The notes under the pieces were generated by a model, which was not told the origin of the DNA, did no database searches, and saw nothing but the letters and a program-made list of their open reading frames with translations. Shown here piece after piece: positions 44,973 through 55,600 of a stretch of 64,000 nucleotides of DNA (positions within the stretch are counted from its first letter, which is position 1; each line of letters begins with the position of its first letter). The translations under genes were made by a program, and so were the position numbers. Source of the stretch: Bifidobacterium catulorum (GTDB taxonomy: Bacteria; Actinomycetota; Actinomycetes; Actinomycetales; Bifidobacteriaceae); NCBI RefSeq assembly GCF_003129925.1, contig NZ_QFFN01000001.1, positions 218,034 through 282,033 of the forward strand, written 5' to 3'.

Positions 44973-45217
44973 GCAGCAACCCTTTCGATGATGAGGAATA
45001 CGACCGTTTTGTATTCCACCCCGGAGACCTGATTGAGGTGACCGATCCTGAGGAGGTTGCTTCCCTATGCGAGAAAACCGGCATTTATCCATACCCGGAG
45101 GAAAAACAAGCATGGATAAGCGAAGAGGGTAAGGCTCGGTATCGCCAAGGACTTCCGGTGTCCACTTTCGATCTGGCCGATGAATATGATCGGCTCAAAG
45201 CGCAGGGAAAGCTATAA
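44969..45217 (+). CDS. Putative immunity protein for the ADP-ribosyltransferase toxin
   Basis: An 82-residue very acidic protein (MSSNPFDDEEYDRFVF...) without recognised family. The ATG overlaps the toxin stop by 4 bp, the same layout as in cassette A. It is not similar by eye to the cassette A protein, as expected for immunity proteins with different targets. A strong terminator follows 23 bp downstream. Role inferred from position. Confidence 0.55.
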   Translation: MSSNPFDDEEYDRFVFHPGDLIEVTDPEEVASLCEKTGIYPYPEEKQAWISEEGKARYRQGLPVSTFDLADEYDRLKAQGKL

Positions 45218-45240
45218 CGTCAACTGCGCTCCAGGTTTTT

Positions 45241-45265
45241 AACCACCCGCATGGGTGGTTTTTTT
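45241..45265 (+). terminator. Terminator after the cassette B immunity gene
   Basis: AACCACCC-GCAT-GGGTGGTT followed by a run of T (seven T in all including the stem end), a classic rho-independent terminator. It has the same place as the cassette A terminator, and both are followed by TTATGCCCG. Confidence 0.9.
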
Positions 45266-45308
45266 ATGCCCGGAACGGGCCCCATCATCAACCATTAGGA
45301 GGAACCAT

Positions 45309-45707
45309 ATGGCCGAGGAAGCCAACAGCAACGCCGACCAGTCGCAGGACGCGCCGAAGCCGCACGGCGAGCAGCAGCCTACGGATTGGGAGGCGAAGTA
45401 CCGCGAGACGCTGGCCCATTCACGCAAGTGGGAGCAGCGTGCCAAGGACAACAGCGCTGCCGCCGCGGAACTGGAGAAGCTCAAGGAATCAAGCCTGAGC
45501 GAAGCGGAGAGGACGGCCAAGCGCCTCAAGGCCCTTGAGTCCGAGAACGCGGCCATGAAGGCGGAGAGGCAGCATGCCGAATGGGCGGCGTGTTCAAGAA
45601 TGATACGAAGTTCACGAAGGACAACTGTCTCCGATACGGCCTCTGGCGGGCGAACCGCGTCAAGGCCATGCGCGCGCACGACTTCACTCGATCACCGCTC
45701 GACCTGA
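45309..45707 (+). pseudogene. Phage scaffold-like protein, truncated (cassette B)
   Basis: AGGAGG lies six bases before the ATG. The first 95 residues are scaffold-like: acidic start, WEAKYRETLAHSRKWEQRAKDN, then a coiled coil to KAERQHAEWAA. From about 45600 the frame becomes Arg/Ser/Thr-rich and meaningless, marking a junction with unrelated DNA. A second scaffold start piece follows at 45755. Confidence 0.6.
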
Positions 45708-45754
45708 TACCGCCTCCCACTTCCACGCCTGATTATTCAAGTCAGCGACCGCGC

Positions 45755-45856
45755 TCATATTCCGAGGAGGACGTGAACCGCATCGTCAAGGAGCGTCTGG
45801 CACGGGAACGCGCCAAGCACGCCGATGCAGGTCTTCCGTCCGTACGCCCGGCTTGA
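45755..45856 (+). pseudogene. Third scaffold-like fragment
   Basis: A short frame encodes SYSEEDVNRIVKERLARERA, the usual helix of phage scaffold proteins, and then stops. It has no start of its own. The DNA between the cassette B scaffold and this piece (45600-45750) is open in the same frame but not recognised. The fragment shows that at least one more recombination or deletion shaped the remnant. Confidence 0.5.
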
Positions 45857-46350
45857 TCAGGCGCGCAGCACCGAGGCTTCCGGCAGGGGGCCTGTACATC
45901 CCTGTTCCATTCCGTACAGGCCCCACCCAACCACCACACGGAAACCAGCCATCGTGCCGAACACCACGGTTGACGTGACCAGCGGAAATAGCGACGATTG
46001 GGGACATCCGCACCGCTCACGGCAACCTCGATATTATCGGTATTGCGGCATAACGCCAGATACCACACAGGTACCATGAAATCCGTGACCTCTCGTAGGA
46101 CTCTTTAGAGAGAGAATATGCATTCTTTGCATTGTCATTAGAATTTCAACGTTTCCGGGTATCGGTGTGAGGGTGGAACGCTTGGGAGAGTAAGCGTTCG
46201 TGCCGGGATCCGTGGGCATTTTTTGGGCACGATTTTATCAGAATCAGCCATAATCACCCATGATTAGCCATAATGAATCCTATTGACGAATAAGCCGAAA
46301 ACCGTTGTGCCAGTAGGCGTTTTCTGCTATATCAAGCCATTCCCGAAAAG
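45857..46350. other. Gene-free phage debris up to the tRNA-Leu
   Basis: 494 bp without a gene I can support. An 11-bp stem (45887-45897 with 45914-45924, 16-nt loop) is terminator-like. A GTG at 45954 starts a short frame (PNTTVDVTSGN) that resembles the start of a phage major capsid protein, lost after a dozen codons. From 46080 the DNA turns AT-rich. Two direct repeats ATYAGCCATAATSA (46243-46256 and 46263-46276) are spaced 20 bp. No copy of the tRNA 3' end was found at the other side. Confidence 0.5.
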
Positions 46351-46430
46351 TGCCCCCGGTGGGACTCGAACCCACAAGCCGAAGCGGCCGATTTTAAGTC
46401 GGCTGCGTATACCAATTCCGCCACGGAGGC
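46351..46430 (-). tRNA. tRNA-Leu (anticodon UAA)
   Basis: An 80-nt class II tRNA on the minus strand: acceptor GCCTCCG/CGGGGGC with one G-U pair, anticodon stem GCCGA/TCGGC with loop CTTAAAA (UAA), a variable arm with GC stem, and T-arm GTGGG-TTCGAGT-CCCAC. Its 3' end faces the phage remnant, the usual orientation for a phage integration site. Confidence 0.95.
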
Positions 46431-46485
46431 ATGTCGGCGAAATGCCGACCTGGCTATTATGCCATGAGCCGGGACCGTCCGTCGA

Positions 46486-47499
46486 TCAACGCCGTCCCAT
46501 GGTGCGCCGCCCCAGATCGAGGACGATGCCGTCAAGCAGCCCGTGCTCGCTGGTCACGTAGGATTGCAGACGTCGGCCGGAACGTTCGAGGACCGACTGT
46601 CGAACACGGTCGAGCACCCGGTCCCAGACGAGGGCGCCCCCGCCGATCACGTCGATGCGTCCCGGGTGGATGACCCGGTATCCGGCCCGTTCGGCGCGGG
46701 TCATGCGCAGTATGCGGTCGCAGGTGGCGCGCGCATCGTCGATGTCGACGACGGCGCCGTCGACGGCGTCCCTGTCGTATTCCCTCAATCCCATCGAAAG
46801 GCCGCTCATGGTCGTAACGGTGCCGGAAACACCGATGAGGGTGCCGGTCAATCCGGCCGGGACCTTTGCGAACGCCTCGTCGATATGCCGATCGATGTCC
46901 TCCGACGCCTGCGCTATCTGCTCATCGGTCGGCGGATCGGACGTCAGATGCCGTTCGCTCATACGCACCGAGCCGATGTTCATGGAAAACGCGGCAGACA
47001 CCCGATCCACCGGCACCGCTTCGCCATCCCCTCCGACTACCATCTCCGTCGATCCCCCGCCGAGGTCGACGACCATGTACGGGGCGGGTGGCATCGCATC
47101 GGAGCTCCTCTGCGATTCAAGCACCGATGTGGCGCCGAGGAAACTCAACGACGCCTCCTCGGTTCCGGGAATCACGTCGGGGCGCACGCCCAGCCGCCGT
47201 TCGATCTCGTTTTCGAACTCCTCCCGGTTCTCGGCGTCGCGAGTAGCGGACGTGGCGACGAAACGCAGCGCATCCACTGGATGCTCCCGCAACACGCCGG
47301 CGAATTCGTCGACGGCCCGGTAGGTGCGTTCCAAGGCCTCATCATCGAAACGATGCGTCTTGTCGACGTCCTGGCCAAGACGAACCACGCGCATGATGCG
47401 CGGCACCGTAACCGTCATGCCCGACTCGTTCACCTCGGCGACCATGAGCCGAATAGAATTGGTTCCGCAGTCGACTCCCGCAACCGTGACCGACGTCAT
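46486..47499 (-). CDS. ppx: Ppx/GppA-family phosphatase (exopolyphosphatase)
   Basis: A 337-residue protein of the ASKHA fold. The phosphate-1 motif is AGVDCGTNSIRLMVAE at the start; the phosphate-2 loop is VVDLGGGSTEMV. It lacks the long C-terminal HD-like domain of E. coli Ppx, as in most actinobacteria. It hydrolyses polyphosphate or pppGpp; which one is not clear from sequence. The start codon overlaps the stop of the DUF501 gene by 4 bp. The cluster eno-ftsB-DUF501-ppx is conserved in actinobacteria. Confidence 0.9.
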   Translation of the reverse strand: MTSVTVAGVDCGTNSIRLMVAEVNESGMTVTVPRIMRVVRLGQDVDKTHRFDDEALERTYRAVDEFAGVLREHPVDALRFVATSATRDAENREEFENEIERRLGVRPDVIPGTEEASLSFLGATSVLESQRSSDAMPPAPYMVVDLGGGSTEMVVGGDGEAVPVDRVSAAFSMNIGSVRMSERHLTSDPPTDEQIAQASEDIDRHIDEAFAKVPAGLTGTLIGVSGTVTTMSGLSMGLREYDRDAVDGAVVDIDDARATCDRILRMTRAERAGYRVIHPGRIDVIGGGALVWDRVLDRVRQSVLERSGRRLQSYVTSEHGLLDGIVLDLGRRTMGRR

Positions 47500-48113
47500 A
47501 CGACCTTCCCCTTTCCTGATTCCCCGGCCGGATTCCCGATCTCATCACGACGTATCGAGCATCGGCATATGTTCGGGGCGAACTCCCCGGCGATCTCGTC
47601 GAGGACGGCGTCCCCGATGGGATTGACTCCACGCCCCATGACCAGCGACTGGCCGACCAAGGCATGCAGGCATTTGACCCTGACCGGCATGCCTCCGGCA
47701 CTGATTCCCTCGATGTGATCCTCCGAATCCCCCAGACGCACGGCAAGGGCATGGCGGAACGCCAGATACAGACGATGAGCCCGCTCATACGCGGAGCGAA
47801 GACCACTGTCCTCCTGCACCTGACGCGTGTATTCCGCCATCCGCCCGGCGGCCTCCAGCCTGGAGACGGCCTTGACCGCCTCGGGACTGGTGAGATAGCA
47901 GGTGGTGGGGAACGGCGTCCTGCCATCCACCAAAGGACGGGTGATCACGGCAAGGGGGTTTCCGCATGGGCAGCGCGCGCCCACCGCCACCATGCCGCGG
48001 GGGAACCGGCCAAGCTCGCGGCGCACGATCTCAACATCGCCTTGGTCAAGTGGACGGACGAGCCGCTCGTCCAGAACGTCGCGCATCAGTCGGATATCGT
48101 CGTCGTTGGTCAT
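47496..48113 (-). CDS. DUF501-family protein
   Basis: A 205-residue soluble protein of the DUF501 family. GARCPCGNPLAV carries two close cysteines; TPFPTTCYLTSPEAV and the C-terminal KCLHALVGQSLVMGRGVNPIGD stretch are family features. Function is unknown. It overlaps ftsB upstream and ppx downstream by 4 bp each, so all three are translationally coupled. Confidence 0.88.
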   Translation of the reverse strand: MTNDDDIRLMRDVLDERLVRPLDQGDVEIVRRELGRFPRGMVAVGARCPCGNPLAVITRPLVDGRTPFPTTCYLTSPEAVKAVSRLEAAGRMAEYTRQVQEDSGLRSAYERAHRLYLAFRHALAVRLGDSEDHIEGISAGGMPVRVKCLHALVGQSLVMGRGVNPIGDAVLDEIAGEFAPNICRCSIRRDEIGNPAGESGKGKVV

Positions 48114-48763
48114 TGACCTTCCTTTGTATCTGTATTTGCGGTGCCGCCGTTTTCCGCGGTGCCGCCATTGCTGTCTTCCGCGCTGTTGCCGTCAGTCTTG
48201 CCACTGCGGGAAGAACCGTCTTCGGATGCCGCGGCAGGACGCTTGTCGGCCTTGCCGAAGGCGGAGAACATATCCCTGTACCAGGGCAGCGTCTGCTCGC
48301 TCGATGGAGAAGACCCGCCCTGATTCTCGGCATCGGTGGTCTTGCCCGTGACGGCCTCCGGATGCAGTATCCTCACCGACCGCTCCCCCGGGAACACGAA
48401 TCCCAGACGTTCACGCGCCTGGGCGGTGACATAGGCGTCATCGTCCCACCGTTCGATGTCGTTGTCGAGCTTCGCTTTTTTTGCGATGAGCTGGGATTCC
48501 TGATTACGCAACGCATTAAGCTCAGCGAGGTTCAACGCATATGTATGGAACGTGGAGATCAGCTGGATGGAGCCGAGCACCACGATGATCAACGCAACGA
48601 AGAACGTGATGGGGGCGACGGACGCACGACGCGATCTTGCGGGAACCGTGGAGCCCGCAGACCTTCGCGAGGGTTTTCCCGCACCGGAAGCGCCCTTCCG
48701 GACTCTCTCGCCCTTGGCTCTCTTGGTGCCTTTGCCGTTCGCATCCCTTGTACCCATAGACAT
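48110..48763 (-). CDS. ftsB: Septum formation initiator (FtsB/DivIC-like)
   Basis: A 217-residue bitopic membrane protein of the divisome. A Lys/Arg-rich cytoplasmic start precedes one membrane segment (ITFFVALIIVVLGSIQLI), then a short coiled coil (LAELNALRNQESQLIAKKAKLDNDI) and the DDAYVTAQARERLGFVFPGE motif typical of the family. A long disordered Ser/Gly/Thr tail follows. The start is uncertain: 48763 or 48757; the open frame extends to 48814. It lies between eno and the DUF501 gene. Confidence 0.86.
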   Translation of the reverse strand: MSMGTRDANGKGTKRAKGERVRKGASGAGKPSRRSAGSTVPARSRRASVAPITFFVALIIVVLGSIQLISTFHTYALNLAELNALRNQESQLIAKKAKLDNDIERWDDDAYVTAQARERLGFVFPGERSVRILHPEAVTGKTTDAENQGGSSPSSEQTLPWYRDMFSAFGKADKRPAAASEDGSSRSGKTDGNSAEDSNGGTAENGGTANTDTKEGQ

Positions 48764-48856
48764 GAAAATACCCGCCACATTCGACTTGATCGCGAACATG
48801 ACGGGTATCGTCACCGCTTGTTCAAACGGGCATCATCCGGCGGACGCCGGAAGGGC

Positions 48857-50164
<1,308 letters not shown>

Positions 50165-50301
50165 TTAAGACAAATGTGTTGTGCTGACAGAGTATAAGAA
50201 TAATGCCTTTTATGGACGACGCCCAGATTTGCCGTGCAAGTGTCGCCAGAGAACCGACAATTTCATCCCCCGTGACCGGTTTGTTCATGTTTGCGCTCAC
50301 A

Positions 50302-51141
50302 TCATTCGTTTGCGAAGCGCGCGTACTCCTCCATGAGCCGACGCGAGACCGGACCGACGGAAAACCCGACGGGTCCGATGCCCGTCACCGGGCGAACGCC
50401 CATCAGCGCGTTGGTGGCGAATACCTCGTCCCACCGCTCCGGAGCGGGCGGGACGTCGCCGTCGGAGGCTGCCCCGCGAACGCCGGAAGCCTCTATGCGG
50501 GTCCTGGCCACCGTCCGTCGTTCGCACACCCAATGCCGTACCGTCCCGGGCAGCAGACCGCATTCGTCGGCCGGTGTGTATATGGCCCCATCGCGGACGA
50601 AGAACAGGTTGGCGTTGGTGGTCTCGCAGATCTCGCCCCTCGTGTTCGTGAATACGGCGCCGTCAAGACCCGCTGCCTTGGCGCGTCGTGTCTCGAGGAT
50701 GTTGTCGCCCTGGTTGAGGGTCTTGTGGAAGGTGAGCGGGGAGCGCTCGTTGCGCCATGCACGGCACCATCCGAGTCTGAGCGTCCGGCAGTCCGGCCAT
50801 GCGTCGTAGGGATTGGGTCGATGCGTCAGCGTCAGGACGCCGTCCGAGGCGATGACCTTCAGCGCGCAGGACGCCCATAGCGCGGGGGCTTTGTCCCGAA
50901 GGAGCCGCAACCGTCCGTCGATGCGGTCGAGGATGTCCCTGTCGTCCGGTTCGGGCGCGCCGACCGCTCTGCATCCGCGATGGAGACGCTCGATGTGTCT
51001 GTCGAGCATGACGGCGCGTCCGTTCCGGACCGCGATGGTCTCGAACGCACCGAGCCCGAACTGGTAACCCTCTCCCGGGGTCCCACCGGGAAAGACGGGA
51101 GCGCTGTTGCCGTGCCCGTCAGGCTTCGTCATGTCAATCAT
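50302..51141 (-). CDS. pabC: Aminodeoxychorismate lyase (class IV PLP enzyme)
   Basis: A 279-residue fold-type IV aminotransferase-like enzyme. The PLP lysine is in FHKTLNQGDN and the cofactor-binding Glu in GEICETTNANLFFV. It releases pyruvate from aminodeoxychorismate to give p-aminobenzoate for folate synthesis. D-amino-acid transaminase and branched-chain transaminase are relatives; the adjacent pabB makes PabC the best call. The start overlaps the pabB stop by 8 bp, so translation is coupled. Confidence 0.82.
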   Translation of the reverse strand: MIDMTKPDGHGNSAPVFPGGTPGEGYQFGLGAFETIAVRNGRAVMLDRHIERLHRGCRAVGAPEPDDRDILDRIDGRLRLLRDKAPALWASCALKVIASDGVLTLTHRPNPYDAWPDCRTLRLGWCRAWRNERSPLTFHKTLNQGDNILETRRAKAAGLDGAVFTNTRGEICETTNANLFFVRDGAIYTPADECGLLPGTVRHWVCERRTVARTRIEASGVRGAASDGDVPPAPERWDEVFATNALMGVRPVTGIGPVGFSVGPVSRRLMEEYARFANE

Positions 51142-52601
51142 GCCATCGGCCTTTCGTGTCGCATCCGAGGGCGTCGAGGAGGGCCTCGGCCTTCTGCATC
51201 GCCTCGTCGTATTCGGCGTCGGGGTCGGATTCGATGGTGATGCCGCCGCCGGCACCGATGATGTATTCCCCTCCCATGTCGGAGGGGCCGGCATGGGTCG
51301 CCGACCGTATGAGGATGTTGAGGTCGCAGTCGCCGCCGAAGCCGACGTATCCGAGGGAGCCGGTGTACGCGCCCCTCGCCGACCGCTCGTATCGGTCGAT
51401 GAGCTGCATGACGCGTAGTTTCGGCGCGCCTGTGATGGATCCTCCCGGGGACATCGCCTCGATGGCGTCCTCGACCATATGCCTCGGGGAGAGATCGGCC
51501 TCGACGGTGGAGATGAGATGGTGGACGTGGGCGAAGCTGTGGATCTCCGCGAAGGCCGGAGTGGTCAGCGTCCCGGGAATACAGACGCGGCTGAGGTCGT
51601 TGCGTTCGAGATCGGTGACCATGAGCAGTTCACCGTGGTCCTTGCCGGATCGTTCGAGCTCGGTTCGATTCCGGCGGTCCCGGGCCGGGTCCGCGCCCCG
51701 GGGTCTGGTCCCTTTGATGGGCTCGGTGACGACGTGCCCGTCGCGGCAGCGAAGGAACCGTTCGGGAGAGGAGCTGACAATCTGCCAGTCGCCTCCGTTC
51801 ACGTATCCGGCGAACGGGGCCGGATTGCTCCGTGCGAGGCGGAGGAACAGTTCGAGTGGCGTGGTCGGGCTCGTCACAGTCATGCGCAACGAATAGTTGG
51901 CCACATAGGCGTCGCCGTCGCGCATATGGTCTCGCAGGTGTTCCACTCCACGGACGTAGGATGTCCTGTCGTGGTCGCACGTCCAGACGGCTTCGTCGGG
52001 ACGGCTCGTCCAGACGGAGCCGGTGGATGCCGGCGAGCGCCATATCGCGGGGATGCTTCCGTGCCCGCCGCGCCGGTGGTGGGAGACGAGCAGCGTTCTG
52101 TGGTCGCGGCGGTCCTCGATGAGGACGTCGTCGAAGTCCCACCATGCGGCGTCGGGCATGGTCCGTCCCCCCCCCTGTGGTGTGACGCGGCCGGATTCCG
52201 TGGCGTCTCAGGCAGTCGTTGTAGGAGAGGAACCCCATGACGCCGGATGTGAATGGGGGTGATTCGGAGGGGCTGGCTTCGTTCCCCGTTCGGCATGCGT
52301 CGTGTGCGGAGGCGTCGTCGTGGCGGCGGGATTGCGCCGACCATGAGCGGATGGTGTCCAGGGCGTCTGCGTGGGGATGGACCTTGTGCCTCCACGCGTT
52401 GGGGCCGTATTGTGACTCGTGGACGGCGTCGCCGTATTGCAGCAGTTGCCGGAACGGATTGACGCCGAGTATGGAGTATTGTCCGTCCGTCTGCGAATCG
52501 AGGAGGATCATGGGCTCGCCGGCGGCGTCAAAGGCTGCGGCGACGTCGGCGAGCGCACGGTATGGCCGTAGTTCGGTCACAGTGGTCAGGTGGTGTGTCA
52601 T
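51134..52601 (-). pseudogene. pabB: Aminodeoxychorismate synthase component I, interrupted at a G9 tract
   Basis: The N-terminal 140 or so residues (MTHHLTTVTELRPY ... GVMGFLSYND) lie in one frame from the ATG at 52601. The rest, with the chorismate-binding motifs (PIKGTRPRG, ERNDLSRVC, MSPGGSITGAPKLRVM, GAGGGITIESDP), lies in another from about 52175. The switch falls exactly at nine G (52167-52175). Eight G would join both into one normal enzyme of about 489 residues that makes 4-amino-4-deoxychorismate. The start overlaps the mfd stop by 4 bp. This may be true phase variation, a recent mutation or a sequencing error. Confidence 0.82.
52167..52175 (-). repeat. Nine-G homopolymer inside pabB
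   Basis: A run of nine C on the plus strand (G on the coding strand) at the exact point where the pabB frame is lost. Homopolymers of this length slip easily in replication. I noticed no comparable run in the other genes of the window. Confidence 0.9.
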
Positions 52602-55600
52602 GGTCGTTTTCCGGGTGTGTGTTTCCATTCCAGGTCGTCGAGCAGCCGGTTGGTCCAGTCGACGATCCGGTCCGAGTCCATTGCGCCCGACCCCATGGTT
52701 CCTTGGAATGGTGCGGGGATCAGATAGGTGTGGGTGACGGGACGGTATTGGATTCCTTTGTAGATGCGTTCGAGGCGCATGGCCACGGATTCCGGCGGGT
52801 CGATCTTGCCGACGCGCACGCTGCGTCCCTGCGCCACGATCTCGCTGAGTCCCAGTGAGCGTGCGCGTGCGCGGAGGCGTGCCACGTCGAACAGGGTGTC
52901 GAGTTCCTTGGGCGGGTTGCCGTACCGGTCGGTGAGTTCGTCCCGCAGTTCTCTCAGATCGTGTTCGTCCCGGGCTGCGGCCATTTTGCGGTAGGCTTCG
53001 AGGCGGAGTTTGTCGGAGTCGATGTATGGTTCGGGTATGGAGGCGTCGACGGGCAGGTCGATGGTGACGGACACGGGTTCGGTGCGTTGTGGTTCCTTGT
53101 ATTCGGCCACGGCTTCGGAGACCATGCGCACGTACAGGTCGAATCCGACGCCTTCGATGTGGCCGGATTGTTCGCCGCCGAGCAGGTTGCCGGTGCCTCG
53201 CAGTTCGAGGTCCTTCATGGCGACGTCGTATCCGGAGCCGAGCGCGGTGTTCTGCGCGATGGTGGCGAGCCGGTCGTGCGCGGTCTGGGTCATCGTCTTG
53301 GAGGGGTCGTAGAGGAAGTACGCGTAGGCGCGTTCCCTGCCGCGGCCGACCCTGCCCCGCAGCTGGTGCAGCTGGGAGAGGCCGAATTTGTCGGCGTGGT
53401 CGACGATGAGCGTGTTGGCGTTGGAGATATCCAGCCCGGTTTCGATGATGGTGGTGCACAGCAGCACGTCGATGTCACGGTGCCAGAAGTCCCGGATCAC
53501 GGAGTCGAGTTGCTTCTCCCCCATTTTCCCGTGGGCCACGCCGATGCGGGCCTCGGGCACCAGTTCCCTGATCTTCGCCGAGACGCGTTCGATGTCGCCC
53601 ACACGGTTGTGGACGTAGAAGACCTGGCCTCCGCGGAGCATCTCCCGACGGATGGCCGCCTTGACCTGGGCGTCCTCGTAGGCGCCCACATAGGTGAGCA
53701 CGGGGAGACGGTCCTCGGGGGGCGTGGCGAGCGTGGACATCTCCCTGATGCCGGTGACCGCCATTTCCAGGGTTCGTGGAATCGGGGTGGCGGAAAGGCT
53801 GAGCACGTCGACGTTCGTGCGCAGCGCCTTGAGTGTCTCCTTGTGTTCGACGCCGAATCGCTGCTCCTCGTCGATGATGACGAGTCCGAGGTCCTTGAAC
53901 CTGATCTTCGGGTTGAGCAGTTTGTGGGTGCCGATCACCACGTCGACCGTGCCTGCGGCGAGGCCTTCCGTCGTCTCCTTGATCTGCTTGGCCGTCTGGA
54001 AGCGGCTCATGGCGGCCACGTTGACGGGGAATCCTTCGAATCGTTCAGTGAAGGTCTCGTAATGCTGCTGCACGAGCAGGGTGGTGGGCACGAGCACGGC
54101 CACCTGTTTGGAGTCCTGCACCGCCTTGAATGCCGCGCGCAGGGCGATTTCGGTCTTGCCGAAGCCCACGTCTCCGCAGATGAGGCGGTCCATCGGCACG
54201 GGCTTCTCCATGTCGGCCTTGACCTCGTCGATGGTGGTGAGCTGGTCGGCGGTCTCCTGGTAGGGGAAGGCGTCCTCCAGCTCGTGCTGCCATGGGGTGT
54301 CGGGGCTGAAGGCGAAGCCTTTGGCCTGCTGCCGCGCGGAATACAGTTTGACCAGGTCCTGCGCGATCTGTTTGACGTGTTTGCGCGCCTTGGCCTTGGT
54401 GGCGGCCCAGTCGGACCCGCCGAGCTTGTTGAGCTTCGGTACGTCGGCCCCCACGTATTTGCTGATCTTGTCGAGCTGGTCGGTGGGGATAAACAGCTTG
54501 TCCGGCGGTGCCCCTCGTTTCGACGGGGCGTATTCGACGACCAGGTATTCTCTCTGGGATTTCGCGGGGCCTGATCCGATGACGCGTTGCCGCATCTCGA
54601 CGAATCGTCCGATGCCGTGCTGGTCGTGGACGATGTAGTCGCCGGCCTTGAGCTCCACCAGGTCGATGGCCCTGCGCCGGCGTTTCGGCGTCTTTGTGTG
54701 GACGGCGACGCCGGATTTTCCGGTCAGGTCCCGTTCGGTGAGCAATGCGACGCCGGAGGCCTTGTCGACGAATCCGTCCGAAGCACAGGACGGGACATAC
54801 CGTATGTCGGAGACGCCTATCTGCGACAGCGCCCGGCGCAGTCGCGACAGTGTGCCGTTGGCCGCCGCGGTGACCGTCACGGACAGTCCCGCGGACACCA
54901 GCCCCTGGATGCCTTTGGCCGCTTTGTCCTCCACGCCGCGGTATTCCTCGGGGGCGACGGCGCCGAGCTGTACATGGCCGTCGATCGAGTCGTCCACGCC
55001 GAAGCCGGTGATCCTCCACACGGCGTCGCAGCCGGATTCCAGGGAGCCCGTGGTCCGTCCGTAGTCGAGGAAGCTCGCCCCGTCGAAGCTGATGGGCGCG
55101 CCCTCGCCGTGGCCCGACGCCGCCACATGCCAGCTGGCCGCGAGGAATTCGTCCGCGGTCCTGTTGAGGTCCTCGCTGACCCGGCGCAGCCGTTCGGGCT
55201 CGTCCAGCAACACCAGGGAGTGTTTCGGCAGCATGGAGGCGACCGGCACAAGGTCGTCGACGAGCGCGGGCATGAGCGATTCCATGCCTTCGACGGGAAT
55301 GCCCTGCGCGATGGATTCCAGCATGTCGTGCGCGTTGGGTATCCGGTCGGCCAACCGTCCGGCGCGTTCACGCACCTCGTCGGTCAGCTGGAGCTCCCGG
55401 CAGGGTGTCGCCCAGACGGTGCCGATGGCGTCGCCGTAGGTGCGCTGGTCGGAGGCGTGGAACTCCCTGATGGAGTCGATCTCGTCTCCGAAGAACTCGA
55501 TGCGCACGGGATGCGCCGCCGTGGGAGGGAACACGTCCAGGATGCCGCCGCGTACGGCGAACTCGCCGCGGTCCATGACCAGCTCGGCGCGCGTGTAGGC

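Noticed and set aside
45825..46079. 84-residue plus-strand frame
   Set aside because: Mostly unrelated sequence with no start signal; only a dozen codons after 45954 resemble a capsid start.
46034..46219. 61-residue minus-strand frame near the tRNA-Leu as an integrase remnant
   Set aside because: No integrase catalytic motif can be seen and the length is too short to judge.
48836..48851. Short GC palindrome after eno as a terminator
   Set aside because: Only a 7-bp stem with a 2-nt loop and no U-tract; too weak to list.
51630..53459. 609-residue minus-strand open frame
   Set aside because: Its first part is only mfd read in another frame; only the part after the ATG at 52601 is the pabB start, and the part after the G9 tract is out of frame.
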